A DNA stretch of 64,000 bases from Roseibium aggregatum IAM 12614 (GCF_000168975.1 NZ_AAUW01000026.1:1-64000); one strand, 5' to 3'; positions 38,103-48,042 are shown, numbered from the stretch's first letter. Numbers and translations are program-made. Notes: generated by a model from the letters alone, not told the origin.

Positions 38103-39686
38103 GTGTCAGCACGCGCGGAGGCCGTTGCGCCTGAACAACCGTTGAAAATGGATGCGTCCCGCATCAAAACCGAACTCCTCGCCGGGCTGACCGTCGCCCT
38201 GGCGCTTGTCCCCGAAGCCGTGGCATTCGCCTTTGTTGCGGGCGTCAATCCGCTGGTGGGTCTCTATGCGGCATTCTTTGTCGGCCTGATCACCGCCTGC
38301 ATCGGTGGACGCCCCGGCATGATCTCCGGCGCGACCGGCGCCCTCGCCGTGGTGATGGTCTCCCTCGTCAGCCTGCACGGTGTGGAATACCTCTTCGCTA
38401 CCGTGGTGCTGATGGGCCTGATCCAGATCGTTGTGGGCCTGCTGAAGTGGGGCAAGTTCATTCGCATGGTCCCTCACCCGGTCATGCTCGGCTTCGTCAA
38501 CGGCCTGGCCATCGTCATCTTCCTTGCGCAGCTCGGCCAGTTCAAGGTTCCCGATGGCTCCGGCGGACTGACCTGGATGACGGGCTCTCAGCTTTATCTG
38601 ATGCTCGGCCTGATCGCGCTCACCATGGCCGTCATCTGGTTCCTGCCCAAGATCACATCGGCCTTTCCCGCGCCGCTGGCGGGCATTCTCGTTGTCTCCG
38701 GGCTCGTGCTTGGCTTCAATCTCGACACCCGCGCGGTCGGCGATCTGGCCTCGATTTCCGGCGGACTGCCCCAGTTCCACATTCCCATGGTGCCGCTGAC
38801 GCTCGACACATTGCAGATCATCCTTCCCTATGCCGTGATCCTGGCTGCCATCGGCTTGATCGAGTCCCTTTTGACGCTGAACCTGGTGGCCGACCTGACC
38901 GGCACCAAAGGCGGTGCTTCCAAGGAATGCCTTGCGCAGGGCACGGCAAACGTGGTGACCGGTTTCTTCGGCGGCATGGGCGGTTGCGCCATGATCGGCC
39001 AATCCATGATCAACGTGAAATCCGGTGCACGCACCCGGATCTCCGGCATTTCCGCAGCTCTTTTCCTGCTGTCCTTCATTGTCATCGCTTCACCGCTGAT
39101 CGAACAGATCCCGGTCGCGGCGCTGGTCGGTGTGATGTTCATGGTCGTGATCGGCACCTTCGCCTGGACCAGCCTGAAGATCATGCACAAGATCCCGCCG
39201 ATCGACGCGCTCGTGATGGTCATCGTCACCTGCGTCACCGTCTACTCGGATCTTGCGGTCGCTGTCGTTGTCGGCGTGATTATCTCCGCGCTCGCCTATG
39301 CCTGGAACGCCGCCAGCCGCATCCGGGCCCGCATCGGCACCAGCAAGGAAGGCTGGAAGGTCTACCGTCTGAGCGGGCCGTTGTTTTTCGGCTCCGCCAC
39401 CGGCTTTACCGACCTGTTCGATCCGCTGAACGACCCTGAAGACGTTGTCGTGGACTTCATCGATAGCCGCGTGGTCGATCATTCCGGCCTGGAAGCGATC
39501 GATGCACTGGCCTCGAAGTACCTCGCAGCCGGCAAGCGCCTGCACCTGCGCCATCTGTCTCCGGACTGCAAGAAGCTTCTGGACAAGGCCGGGAATCTTG
39601 TTGAAGTCTCGGTTCTTGAAGACCCCGACTACGAAATCGCCGTGGACTACGGTCATAGGTTTGACCGGGCGGAAAAAACCACCTGA
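38103..39686 (+). CDS. SulP family anion transporter
   Basis: A 527-residue inner-membrane transporter with 12-14 spans and a C-terminal STAS domain (about 430-515; VVVDFIDSRVVDHSGLEAID). The SulP signature near residues 25-70 is clear: LVPEAVAFAFVAGVNPLVGLYAAF (landmark: PLVGLYAAFFVGLI). SulP proteins move sulfate, bicarbonate, oxalate or C4-dicarboxylates; which one is unclear. GTG 38103 follows GGAG by 6 bp. A strong terminator ends the gene and an FNR-like box precedes it. Confidence 0.9.
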   Translation: MSARAEAVAPEQPLKMDASRIKTELLAGLTVALALVPEAVAFAFVAGVNPLVGLYAAFFVGLITACIGGRPGMISGATGALAVVMVSLVSLHGVEYLFATVVLMGLIQIVVGLLKWGKFIRMVPHPVMLGFVNGLAIVIFLAQLGQFKVPDGSGGLTWMTGSQLYLMLGLIALTMAVIWFLPKITSAFPAPLAGILVVSGLVLGFNLDTRAVGDLASISGGLPQFHIPMVPLTLDTLQIILPYAVILAAIGLIESLLTLNLVADLTGTKGGASKECLAQGTANVVTGFFGGMGGCAMIGQSMINVKSGARTRISGISAALFLLSFIVIASPLIEQIPVAALVGVMFMVVIGTFAWTSLKIMHKIPPIDALVMVIVTCVTVYSDLAVAVVVGVIISALAYAWNAASRIRARIGTSKEGWKVYRLSGPLFFGSATGFTDLFDPLNDPEDVVVDFIDSRVVDHSGLEAIDALASKYLAAGKRLHLRHLSPDCKKLLDKAGNLVEVSVLEDPDYEIAVDYGHRFDRAEKTT

Positions 39687-39712
39687 CGCGCCTTTCAAGG
39701 CATCGTTTCATG

Positions 39713-39747
39713 AGACCCGCACGGCATCGGCCGTGCGGGTCTTTTTT
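39713..39747 (+). terminator. Rho-independent terminator after SulP gene
   Basis: A 13-bp perfect stem (39713-39725 with 39730-39742) on an ATCG loop, followed by a T-run to 39747. Confidence 0.93.
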
Positions 39748-39878
39748 GCATTTGAGGCAGGTTTCTGGAGCTCGGAGATGCTCCCCGGTTGCTCCGCGGC
39801 GCGTAATTTGAAACAGATACGAGCCTGGGGTGTGGACCCATAAATGAAGACGAAATAGCGCACGAACAGGACGTCACA

Positions 39879-41693
39879 GTGGCAGCACGCAGGAAACTCT
39901 TCATCACGCCGACCCTTGCGACCGTCATCGGCAGCTTTGTGCTGATAACTGCGGCCGCCATCCTGATCATACAGGCTGTCACCTCATCGGAAGTCGTCAG
40001 GCGAATGGGCGGCGAACTGGTCGACATCGGTATGGATGCAGCGGAAACCGCGTTTGTCGAGCAACTGCACGCCGTCACCGAAACCGCCGAATTCACCCGG
40101 TTGACCTATCAGCGCAAGGAGCTGCCGCTCGACGATCCGGACCTCGTCCTGTCCTATCTCTATGGTGCGCTTGCCCCCATGGAGCAGGTGTCCTTTCTTG
40201 TGCTGGTGGATGAAAACGGCCAGGGCGTCGATGTCGACAGGGGCGATGCGGATGGCAAGCTGCTGGGCGGCGACGTCAACCTGGCGAAGGATATCCCGAT
40301 CCTCGTGCCCCTGTCGGAACGCGCCAAGACACAGACAGGCGCTTTCTGGAGCGAGCCGTTCTATATGCCGAACCGGGAGCACACCTACTACGTCTTCGTG
40401 CGCCCGCTCCATGAGGGAAAGACCTATCGTGGCAGCCTGATGATCGGCATGTCACTCGACAGAATGTCCGAAATCACCTGGCATGTTTCCACGGACGACA
40501 TAACCGTGTTCCTGATGAAGGAGGGATCGGACGAAATCGTCGCCCATCCGGACCTTCACAAGTCCTTTGGCGACCTAAGCAAGGATATGCCGCTGCTCGA
40601 TGTCACCCGGCTTCCCGATGCCTTTCTGGCCGGGTTCAACGATATGCCGAAGGTGGACAAGGCGTCCTTCGACATTTCCGAGGCCCTCGACATCTATTCC
40701 GGCACTGATCCAGACGGCGCCAAACGGTTCGTGATCCTGGAGCAGAAGAACAAAAACCTGCTGGGGCTTCCGGTCAGGATTGGCGTGCATTTTCCTGCCG
40801 AGTACCTGGATCAGCCGCTCAGGCAATTGCTGATGGCGCTTCTTGTGGGCGGCGGACTGCTTGTCCTGTCCCTGCTGGGCGCGGTTTTGCTGGCACGGCG
40901 GATCGCAAGGCCGGTGCAACGGGCTTCGGTTGCAGCCAGAGAAGTGGCAGACCTGAACCTTGAGGCTGTATCCCCCCTGCCCACCAGCATCATCCGGGAG
41001 CTGGATGATCTCTCCAAGGGCTTCAATGCCATGGTCGGCGGCTTGAAAGCCTTCAACCGCTACGTTCCGGCGACACTCGTTCGCAAACTCCTGCGCGAAG
41101 GCAGAGCAGATGCCCCGCCGGAGGAACGGGAGGTCGCGGTGCTGTTCACCGACATTGCCGGCTTCACCTCCGCCTCCGAAGGCATGACGGCGACCGAAAC
41201 GGCTGCTTTCGTGAACCATCATCTTTCCATGCTGGGTGCGGAAATCACAAAGGAAGGCGGCACCATCGACAAATACATCGGCGACAGCGTCATGGCGTTC
41301 TGGGGCGCTCCGGAGCGGCTGGAAAACCCGGCAGAACCTGCTGCGCGCGCCGCAATCGGAATGGCGCGGGCCATAAGGGCGGACAATCAGGCACGCATCG
41401 CCCGGGGCGAGGCACCGGTGCGCATCCGTATCGGCCTTCACATGGGCCCGCTTGTGGTCGGCGACATCGGTGCGCCTGAGCGAGTCAACTACACGGTGAT
41501 CGGCGACACGGTGAATGCCGCCTCCCGTCTGGAAAGCCTCGGCAAGGAGATCGACGCAAGTGCCGACGTGGTGATCCTCGTCTCAGGCGAGATCGCCAAA
41601 CGCCTCGACAGCACGATCGATCAGGAGGCCATTGGTCCGCACAAGGTCAAAGGCAAATCGGAAGCGGTCGAAGTAGTCCGTTTGCGCGGCTAA
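39879..41693 (+). CDS. Membrane class III adenylate cyclase, paralogue A
   Basis: A 604-residue protein: N-terminal membrane helix (about 12-35), a roughly 280-residue periplasmic sensor resembling Cache domains, a second helix (about 313-335), HAMP, then a class III cyclase domain. Catalytic residues are present: metal Asp D425 (LFTDIAGF) and D469 (YIGDSVMAFW), adenine-specifying K465 and D543, and N546/R550 (VNAASRLE). It should make cAMP in response to an extracytoplasmic signal. GTG 39879 has AGGA 8 bp upstream. A close paralogue follows directly. Confidence 0.9.
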   Translation: MAARRKLFITPTLATVIGSFVLITAAAILIIQAVTSSEVVRRMGGELVDIGMDAAETAFVEQLHAVTETAEFTRLTYQRKELPLDDPDLVLSYLYGALAPMEQVSFLVLVDENGQGVDVDRGDADGKLLGGDVNLAKDIPILVPLSERAKTQTGAFWSEPFYMPNREHTYYVFVRPLHEGKTYRGSLMIGMSLDRMSEITWHVSTDDITVFLMKEGSDEIVAHPDLHKSFGDLSKDMPLLDVTRLPDAFLAGFNDMPKVDKASFDISEALDIYSGTDPDGAKRFVILEQKNKNLLGLPVRIGVHFPAEYLDQPLRQLLMALLVGGGLLVLSLLGAVLLARRIARPVQRASVAAREVADLNLEAVSPLPTSIIRELDDLSKGFNAMVGGLKAFNRYVPATLVRKLLREGRADAPPEEREVAVLFTDIAGFTSASEGMTATETAAFVNHHLSMLGAEITKEGGTIDKYIGDSVMAFWGAPERLENPAEPAARAAIGMARAIRADNQARIARGEAPVRIRIGLHMGPLVVGDIGAPERVNYTVIGDTVNAASRLESLGKEIDASADVVILVSGEIAKRLDSTIDQEAIGPHKVKGKSEAVEVVRLRG

Positions 41694-41770
41694 CCCGCCG
41701 CCGTCGATGATCCTTGCAGTTACCCGTTTGGCCGATTTCCCCGCGCTTTGCCTCAAGACGTTATCGCGGT

Positions 41771-43636
41771 ATGGGTAATGAATTGAAATTCAGTCCGCAG
41801 GCCAGACACTTGCCCCTCAACAGGCGCCTTCACATCACGCCGACACTCACGACGGTTATCGGCGGTTTTGTCTTCATGACCGCAGCGCTTGTGCTGATCG
41901 TTCAGGCAGCAACATCCGAAAAGGTGGTGCGCAACCTGGGCGGATCGCTGATCAACTCGGGCATGCATTCCCTGGACCAGGCTTTCGCCGCCCAGATCGA
42001 AGCGGTGGAGGAAGCCAGTTCCTTTACCGTGGACGCCCTGGCCTCCGGCAGCATCCTGATGAGCCGCCCGCAGGAGGTCGCCGAATATATGTTCGGCGTG
42101 CTTTCGGCCATGGAGCATGTCTCCTTTGTCATCGTTGCCGACAAGAATGGCAATTTCATACAGGTCGACCGGGGCCGCGCCGACGGTATTCTTGTGCCGC
42201 AATTTGTGCCCAAAACCGACGAAACCCACGCGCTTGTAGGTCTGATATCCTCTTCGAGCAAAAAGACCGCCCCCTTCTGGTCCGGGCCGGCCTTCTACCC
42301 CCAGCGCCAGCACACCTACATTGCCCACGTTCAACCGATCCTTTCCCCAGGGCCTGAGGGCGGCGCATACGAGGGGCTGGTTCTCATGGCCATGTCCATG
42401 GAGCGCTTGTCGGAGGTCACAAGCGACATCTCCACCGGACTGGTTCAGGTGTTCATGATCAATCCACAGAGTTACGGCCTGATCGCACATCCGGCGCTGC
42501 CGGAAGTTTTCAACCTTCTGTCGCCGACCCATCCGTTGATTGATCTCGAGAACGTCCCGGACTCCTTTCTGAAAACCTTGCGATCAACCGAGCCGGTCGA
42601 TGCATCGGCCTACGGCATACGCCCGGGGCACGAAATGCGTGCCGGTTACGATGCCCTTGGCAAAAGGAGATTTGTCGTCATACAGAGCCCGGATCTTGGC
42701 CCGACCGGGCTGCCGCTTTCCATTGGCGCTCATTTTCCGGCAGAAATTCTGGAGCAACCGCTTGAGCAGTTGACCGATGCCATCCTGATCGGCATTGCGC
42801 TGCTTGGCCTGTCCCTGGTCGGCGCCGGTTTTCTGGCCCATCGCATAGGCCAGCCGATCCGCCGGGCAGCCCTGGGAGCACGAGCCGTTGCCGATCTGGA
42901 ACTGGACGCCGCGGAGCATTTGCCCGGCAGCTTTGTCCGCGAACTGGACGATCTGGCCAACGGCTTCAACTCCATGGTCGGCGGCCTGACCGCTTTCAGC
43001 CGCTACGTGCCGAAAACGCTCGTCCGGAAGCTTCTGCGTGAGGGCCGTGCGGAAGCACCGCCGGAGGAACGGGAGGTCGCTGTGATGTTCACCGACATCG
43101 CCGGGTTCACCTCCGCCTCCGAAGGTATGACAGCGACCGAAACGGCTGCTTTCGTGAACCATCATCTTTCCATGCTGGGTGCGGAAATCACAAAGGAAGG
43201 CGGCACAATCGACAAATACATCGGCGACAGCGTCATGGCGTTCTGGGGCGCTCCGGAGCGGCTGGAAAACCCGGCAGAGCCTGCTGCACGCGCCGCAATC
43301 GGAATGGCGCGGGCCATAAGGGCGGACAATCAGGCACGCATCGCCCGGGGCGAGGCACCGGTGCGCATCCGCATCGGCCTTCACATGGGCCCTCTTGTCG
43401 TCGGCGATATCGGTGCGCCTGAGCGAGTCAACTACACGGTGATCGGCGACACGGTGAATGCCGCCTCCCGTCTGGAAAGCCTCGGCAAGGAGATCGACGC
43501 AAGTGCCGACGTGGTGATCCTCGTCTCAGGCGAGATCGCCAAACGCCTCGACAGCACCCTTGAGCGCCGTCCGATTGGCCTGCACCAGGTCAAAGGCAGG
43601 GTCGAGCCGCTGGAGGTCGTGCGGCTGATCGGCTGA
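41771..43636 (+). CDS. Membrane class III adenylate cyclase, paralogue B
   Basis: A 621-residue paralogue with the same layout: membrane helix, periplasmic sensor, membrane helix, HAMP, cyclase. Catalytic residues are D442, D486, K482, D560, N563 and R567. The sensor half is strongly diverged from paralogue A, while a 494-bp catalytic block (43064-43557) is nearly identical to 41121-41614. ATG 41771 lacks a clear ribosome-binding site; an upstream TTG would add 19 residues. It is 77 bp downstream of A, so both may share a transcript. Confidence 0.88.
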   Translation: MGNELKFSPQARHLPLNRRLHITPTLTTVIGGFVFMTAALVLIVQAATSEKVVRNLGGSLINSGMHSLDQAFAAQIEAVEEASSFTVDALASGSILMSRPQEVAEYMFGVLSAMEHVSFVIVADKNGNFIQVDRGRADGILVPQFVPKTDETHALVGLISSSSKKTAPFWSGPAFYPQRQHTYIAHVQPILSPGPEGGAYEGLVLMAMSMERLSEVTSDISTGLVQVFMINPQSYGLIAHPALPEVFNLLSPTHPLIDLENVPDSFLKTLRSTEPVDASAYGIRPGHEMRAGYDALGKRRFVVIQSPDLGPTGLPLSIGAHFPAEILEQPLEQLTDAILIGIALLGLSLVGAGFLAHRIGQPIRRAALGARAVADLELDAAEHLPGSFVRELDDLANGFNSMVGGLTAFSRYVPKTLVRKLLREGRAEAPPEEREVAVMFTDIAGFTSASEGMTATETAAFVNHHLSMLGAEITKEGGTIDKYIGDSVMAFWGAPERLENPAEPAARAAIGMARAIRADNQARIARGEAPVRIRIGLHMGPLVVGDIGAPERVNYTVIGDTVNAASRLESLGKEIDASADVVILVSGEIAKRLDSTLERRPIGLHQVKGRVEPLEVVRLIG

Positions 43637-43683
43637 CACCCGCCTCCGGCCGGGACCAGCCAACCTGTTCCGCTGAGTGAACT

Positions 43684-44247
43684 TTACAGGATCTTGTAGA
43701 GGGTCCGGTCGCGCCTCAGAACGTGGTGGAACACAACTGCGCCGATGTGAAGGGCAAACAAGACCAGTAGCGCCCAGGCACTCCAGGAATGTATCGCCGA
43801 GAGCGTTCCGGCAATGTCCGGCGACTTGCCGATCGGGCTCCAGACAGGGATGATGCCGAACCAGCTCAGCGGGAAACCGTGCGCATTCGTCGCCAGAAAT
43901 CCGCTCACCGGCATGACAATCAGAAAAAGATAGAGCAACCCGTGAACGGTGGCAGCAGCCATCCGCTCCAGGGCGGGCCCTTCCTCTTCCGGTTTGTGGG
44001 CGACAATCTTGTTGCCCACGCGGACGAGCATCAGCCAGAGCACCAGAAAGCCGAAGCTTTCATGCAGCAGGTAGAAATCCAGCGACACTTCACTCTTCAC
44101 GAACTTGATGACATAGCCCAGCGGCCACGTCGCCAGAACAAGAGTAGCAATTATCCAGTGCAGGATCCTGGTCGTTCCGGCGTGACGGCTTTCGGGTGCA
44201 AGCGGGTGCACGGACGTTTGTGAGGTCGTTTCCGGGGAAGTCAGCAC
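43684..44247 (-). CDS. Cytochrome b561 family protein
   Basis: A 187-residue four-helix di-haem b protein. Haem-ligand histidines are in RILHWIIA, LLHESFG, TVHGLLY and LFALHIGAVVFHHVLRRD. It would move electrons from quinol or superoxide across the inner membrane. The start is GTG 44247 with AAGGA 8 bp upstream. It is convergent with the cyclase pair, and about 48 bp separates the stops. Confidence 0.87.
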   Translation of the reverse strand: MLTSPETTSQTSVHPLAPESRHAGTTRILHWIIATLVLATWPLGYVIKFVKSEVSLDFYLLHESFGFLVLWLMLVRVGNKIVAHKPEEEGPALERMAAATVHGLLYLFLIVMPVSGFLATNAHGFPLSWFGIIPVWSPIGKSPDIAGTLSAIHSWSAWALLVLFALHIGAVVFHHVLRRDRTLYKIL

Positions 44248-44557
44248 TGTTATTGTCCTTTTTTCCTGTCAGCAGGGGGCTGTTCGTCATGGGGCGCCCG
44301 GTTCTTTCGCGATCGGCCACTCCCTTTGCGGGTGCGCTAAACGGCTACTGTCGTCCTCAGCGTTTGAAGTGGTCGGCAGCGCCGGTACGTCCTCATCTTA
44401 CCTGCCCCATGTCCAGAACCCTGTGACGGGCGACACTGCATAACCCAGCCGAACACATCCGGGCGCGGCGAAACCGGCAAACCCGCGCAAAACGACATGG
44501 AAAGGCAGCGCAGCCCGCCGGAGACGACAGGTAATCTACAGGCCACAGGGACTTTTG
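44248..44557. other. Intergenic gap, no feature seen
   Basis: 310 bp upstream of the cytochrome gene and downstream of the PAS-LuxR gene. No convincing gene, terminator or operator was recognised apart from the start-proximal AAGGA of the cytochrome gene. Confidence 0.5.
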
Positions 44558-45709
44558 TCAGCGAAGACGGAAGAAGCAAAACCGCTCGACCAGCCGCAAG
44601 AGATCCTTTTGCGAGCGGCAAGTGGCCTTGGCCATTGCGTTTTTAAGGTGTTTTCGGGCCGTATCAAGCGAGATGTTCCGTTCGCGGCCATGTTGTGACA
44701 GATCCTGCCCTGCGGCGATTGCCCCGACCACACGCTCCTCGGAGGGCGTCAGTCGGAACAGGCCGGCAAATTGCTTGATCTCCGATGAGTCCGGCCCGTG
44801 CTGCATGTGCAGCGGAATACACAGGACTGCCAGCAGAGAGCCGCTTCCACCGATCCCTCCAGGTACGGGCAGAAAGCGGACACCGATCTGATGGTCCGTG
44901 GTCTCGGTAAGCGTGACGATCTCGCCCGAGGGAACGCCTGAGCGGAAGTGAAGCGCTTCCAGAGCGAGCGCGAGTTGCCGGTTCAAGCCCCTGTCCCGGA
45001 AGACAAGACCCCGGCTGCTCATTTTGAAAACCTGCTCCTGCTGCAGGGCTTCCGCCTGTGAATTCGCAAAGATGATCCTGCCGTCCGCGGTGATCAGGAT
45101 CACACCTTGTCCGCGTGCCGCCAGAAGATCGCCGAGCGTGTCCGCGTTGGCTTTTGCCTCTGCGAGCGTCAGGTGCATTCGCAAGGCCTGCCGTGTATGG
45201 CCGAGAACAAGTTGTTGAGCGTCGAGTTGATCCTTTTGCCAAGGCTCTTCATCATAGAGCGAAAAGCCGAGCCAGCTTAGCCTGCCGGGCATGGCAAGCT
45301 GGGCGCCTGTGACCTCGTAGAGTTCGAACGGCAGCAGGTTTTCGTGATAGACGGGACTGGCCAGCCGCTCCTCTTCCGTCCACAGCAGATCCCCGTGCAG
45401 AACCTTGCCGATCGGCCCATCCATAATGCGCGGAAATCTGACGTCGAGAGCAGCGTAGGTGTTCATGTAGTCCTTATGAAAATCCGGATCCATCCGCACG
45501 GTAACAAACAGATCGTCGCGCACCTCGGCCAGGTTGTTGGAGAAGAAATGACAGCTCTTTGCCTGAAGAGCGTCGGTTACCTCTTCCAGGGCCGGTTTCC
45601 AGAACTCTGGCGTGACCGCCGCTTCATAAAGGCCCCGGATCGCAGCGTTCAATCTTTCCTGATCAAGTCTCACCTGGCCCTCATCGCATAATTGCTGCCT
45701 GCGAGGCAT
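44558..45709 (-). CDS. LuxR-family regulator with PAS-like sensor
   Basis: A 383-residue protein. The C-terminal 60 residues are a LuxR helix-turn-helix: RLTPSEERVVGAIAAGQDLSQH (landmark: LTPSEERVVGAIA), then ISLDTARKHLKNAMAK. The middle (about 185-255) looks PAS-like: RGQGVILITADGRIIFANSQAE. The N-terminal 180 residues are unassigned. ATG 45709 is used; TTG 45718 is possible and neither has a good ribosome-binding site. No synthase or kinase partner is adjacent. Confidence 0.8.
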   Translation of the reverse strand: MPRRQQLCDEGQVRLDQERLNAAIRGLYEAAVTPEFWKPALEEVTDALQAKSCHFFSNNLAEVRDDLFVTVRMDPDFHKDYMNTYAALDVRFPRIMDGPIGKVLHGDLLWTEEERLASPVYHENLLPFELYEVTGAQLAMPGRLSWLGFSLYDEEPWQKDQLDAQQLVLGHTRQALRMHLTLAEAKANADTLGDLLAARGQGVILITADGRIIFANSQAEALQQEQVFKMSSRGLVFRDRGLNRQLALALEALHFRSGVPSGEIVTLTETTDHQIGVRFLPVPGGIGGSGSLLAVLCIPLHMQHGPDSSEIKQFAGLFRLTPSEERVVGAIAAGQDLSQHGRERNISLDTARKHLKNAMAKATCRSQKDLLRLVERFCFFRLR

Positions 45710-45792
45710 ATTCAGCAAATATATATTTCAGGAATGTTGTGATGGTCACAAAGTTTCGAAAACCGAAACCTTCCTGAAACCCACAAATCAAT

Positions 45793-45820
45793 AAAAAAGC
45801 CGCCGGGGTTACCCGGCGGC
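45793..45820 (-). terminator. Terminator for homospermidine synthase gene
   Basis: A perfect 9-bp stem GCCGCCGGG/CCCGGCGGC with a 4-nt loop, followed on the minus strand by six T. It lies 28 bp past the hss stop. Confidence 0.9.
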
Positions 45821-45848
45821 CAATATTGAACAGGAATTGAGTTTCGCG

Positions 45849-47768
45849 TCAACGCACCAGTATATTCCGGAACTGCCAGGGATCCTTGGTGTCGATGTCT
45901 TCCTTGTAGAAGCCCGGTCGCCCTTCAAGCGGCGTCCAGTCGGTGTAATAGCCCTTCACCGGGCCAAGATACGGCAACTGGATCTCGAGGCAGCGCTTGT
46001 AGTCCATCTCGTCCGTCTCGACGATACCGGCCTCCGAGTTCTCCAGCGCCCAGACCATGCCGGCCAGAACGGCCGAGGTCACCTGCAGACCCGTCGCGTT
46101 CTGATACGGCGCAAGCTCCCGAGCTTCCTCTACGGACAGCTGAGAGCCGTACCAGTAGGCATTTTTCTTGTGGCCGTAGAGCAGAACGCCGAGTTCATCG
46201 ATACCATCCTGCAGTTCGCTCTCATCGAGAACATGCAGGGTCTCCTGAACCTTGCCGGCAGAGCCGAACAGCTCGTGAAGCGACAGCACCGCGACGTTTG
46301 CCGGATGATAGGCATAGTGGCAGGTCGGGCGGTAGCTGACCTTCTTGCCGTCATGCACGGAGAAATAGTCGGCGATCGAAATCGCCTCATTGTGCGTGAC
46401 CAGGAAGCCATATTGCGCGCCGGGTGTCGGGCACCACGTCCGAACACGGGTGTTGGCGCCCGGCTGTTCCAGATAGATCGCGGCCTTGCAGCCCTTCTTG
46501 TGCTTTTTGGCGTTCGCGGGCTTCCAGGTTTCGTGCGTGCCCCAGCCAAGTTCAGCCGGCTGGAAGCCTTCGGACAGGAAGCCTTCCACCGACCAGGTGT
46601 TCCAGAATTCGCCGAAAGGCTTTGGTTCCTTGGCACGCTGGGTGTCGCGTTCGGCGATGTGTATGCCCTTGACGCCAACCTTCTTCATCAGCTTCGCCCA
46701 GCCCTTCTGGCTGGTCGGCTCCTTGAATTTGACGCCGGTATCGGTTGCGATATCAACCAGAGCCTTTTTCACGAACCAGGACACCATGCCTGGATTGGCC
46801 CCGCAACAGGAGACCGCCGTGGTGCCGCCAGGGTTCTTCTTCTTTTCCCGGCGCACGGCTTCGCGCAGTGCGTAGTTGGTGCGGTCGGCCGCTGTCGCGG
46901 TGTCGTCGAAGTAGAAACCCGGCCAGGGCTCGACCACCGTGTCGATGTAAAGCACACCCAACTTGCGGCAAAACTTCATCAGGTCCAGCGATGAGGTGTC
47001 GACTGACAGGTTGACCACAAAGCCCTGCCCCTCACCCTCGGTGAGCAAGGGTGTGAGAACGTCCTTGTAGTTTTCAGGTGTCAGCGGAACCTTTTCGAAC
47101 CTGTAGCCCCGGTCCGTGACAAGCTTGGCATCGGCATCGACCGGGTCGATCACGGTGAACCGGTTTTTGTCGAAGTTGAAATGTCGCTCGATCAGCGGCA
47201 GCGTTCCCTTGCCGATGGAACCGAGACCGATCATCACGAGGGGGCCGGTGATGGTGCCGTGAATAGGGCCCTTTCCGGAATCAGTAGCGGCCTTGGCTAC
47301 TGGAGCTTTCGAAGCGGCGGATTTCGCCGGAGCAGCTTTGGTGGCACCAGCTTTTCTGTCCGAGGGTTTCCCCGCTGTCCCGGCTGAGGTTTTCTTATCT
47401 GTTGCCTTGGCAAGTGCTGCTTTCGCGACCGATGCCGCCGGCTTCTTTGCCGCAGGTTTGGTCGCAGAAGACTTTGATGCCCCAGAAGCTTTTACAGGCG
47501 CTTTTGCGGTGGCCTTGACGGTGGCCGGCTTTCCGGCTGAAGCCTTCCCGGGAGCCGCTTTTGCTGCGGCCGGTTTGGCGGACGTTGTCTTGGTAGCCGC
47601 AGCTTTGCCAGACGTCGAATTTGCAGGAGTTGATTTGGAGTTTGCCGGCTTTCCGGCGGCAGGTCTGGACGCAGCCGCGCGCGTTGTTGTCTTGCGCCGT
47701 GAGGCCGGCTTTGCAGCGGTCTTTGCCGCCGGTTTCTTCGGCGCACCGTCGTTGGTGTCGTCGGTCAT
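45849..47768 (-). CDS. hss: Homospermidine synthase with Ala/Lys/Pro-rich N-terminal tail
   Basis: A 639-residue protein. Residues about 166-639 are a full homospermidine synthase that makes homospermidine from putrescine with NAD: Rossmann GLGSIGKG at 181-188, SCCGANPGMVSW, FNTW/GWGTHETW-type blocks and DEMDYKRCLEIQLPYLGP (landmark: DEMDYKRCLEIQ). That core matches the usual length of about 475. Residues 1-165 are low-complexity, dominated by Ala, Lys, Pro, Ser and Thr with KPAA/AKAA repeats like a histone H1 tail. TTGGAG precedes ATG 47768, so the tail is in the translated frame. Confidence 0.92.
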   Translation of the reverse strand: MTDDTNDGAPKKPAAKTAAKPASRRKTTTRAAASRPAAGKPANSKSTPANSTSGKAAATKTTSAKPAAAKAAPGKASAGKPATVKATAKAPVKASGASKSSATKPAAKKPAASVAKAALAKATDKKTSAGTAGKPSDRKAGATKAAPAKSAASKAPVAKAATDSGKGPIHGTITGPLVMIGLGSIGKGTLPLIERHFNFDKNRFTVIDPVDADAKLVTDRGYRFEKVPLTPENYKDVLTPLLTEGEGQGFVVNLSVDTSSLDLMKFCRKLGVLYIDTVVEPWPGFYFDDTATAADRTNYALREAVRREKKKNPGGTTAVSCCGANPGMVSWFVKKALVDIATDTGVKFKEPTSQKGWAKLMKKVGVKGIHIAERDTQRAKEPKPFGEFWNTWSVEGFLSEGFQPAELGWGTHETWKPANAKKHKKGCKAAIYLEQPGANTRVRTWCPTPGAQYGFLVTHNEAISIADYFSVHDGKKVSYRPTCHYAYHPANVAVLSLHELFGSAGKVQETLHVLDESELQDGIDELGVLLYGHKKNAYWYGSQLSVEEARELAPYQNATGLQVTSAVLAGMVWALENSEAGIVETDEMDYKRCLEIQLPYLGPVKGYYTDWTPLEGRPGFYKEDIDTKDPWQFRNILVR

Positions 47769-48042
47769 ATGCGTAACTCCAATCCTATCCGATATGCCGC
47801 CCTCGCCTTATCCGGAGGGTCCGGCCCATTGGGGTATCCTTCATACAGAAAAGCGCACTAATTGCGCCTAAGTAACGTGTGGCTGGTTTCTGCAGGAATT
47901 TCAAGTCTTCCTGAAAGCAGTTTATTCAAGGAAAGACAAACGATCTTCTCAGGACCTCGTGAGCAAAAGACAGGCCTTTGCTTGAAAAAACAAGAGACGG
48001 CGGCGAAAAAGTCCGCCGCCGCCATTTTTCATATCCTGAACT

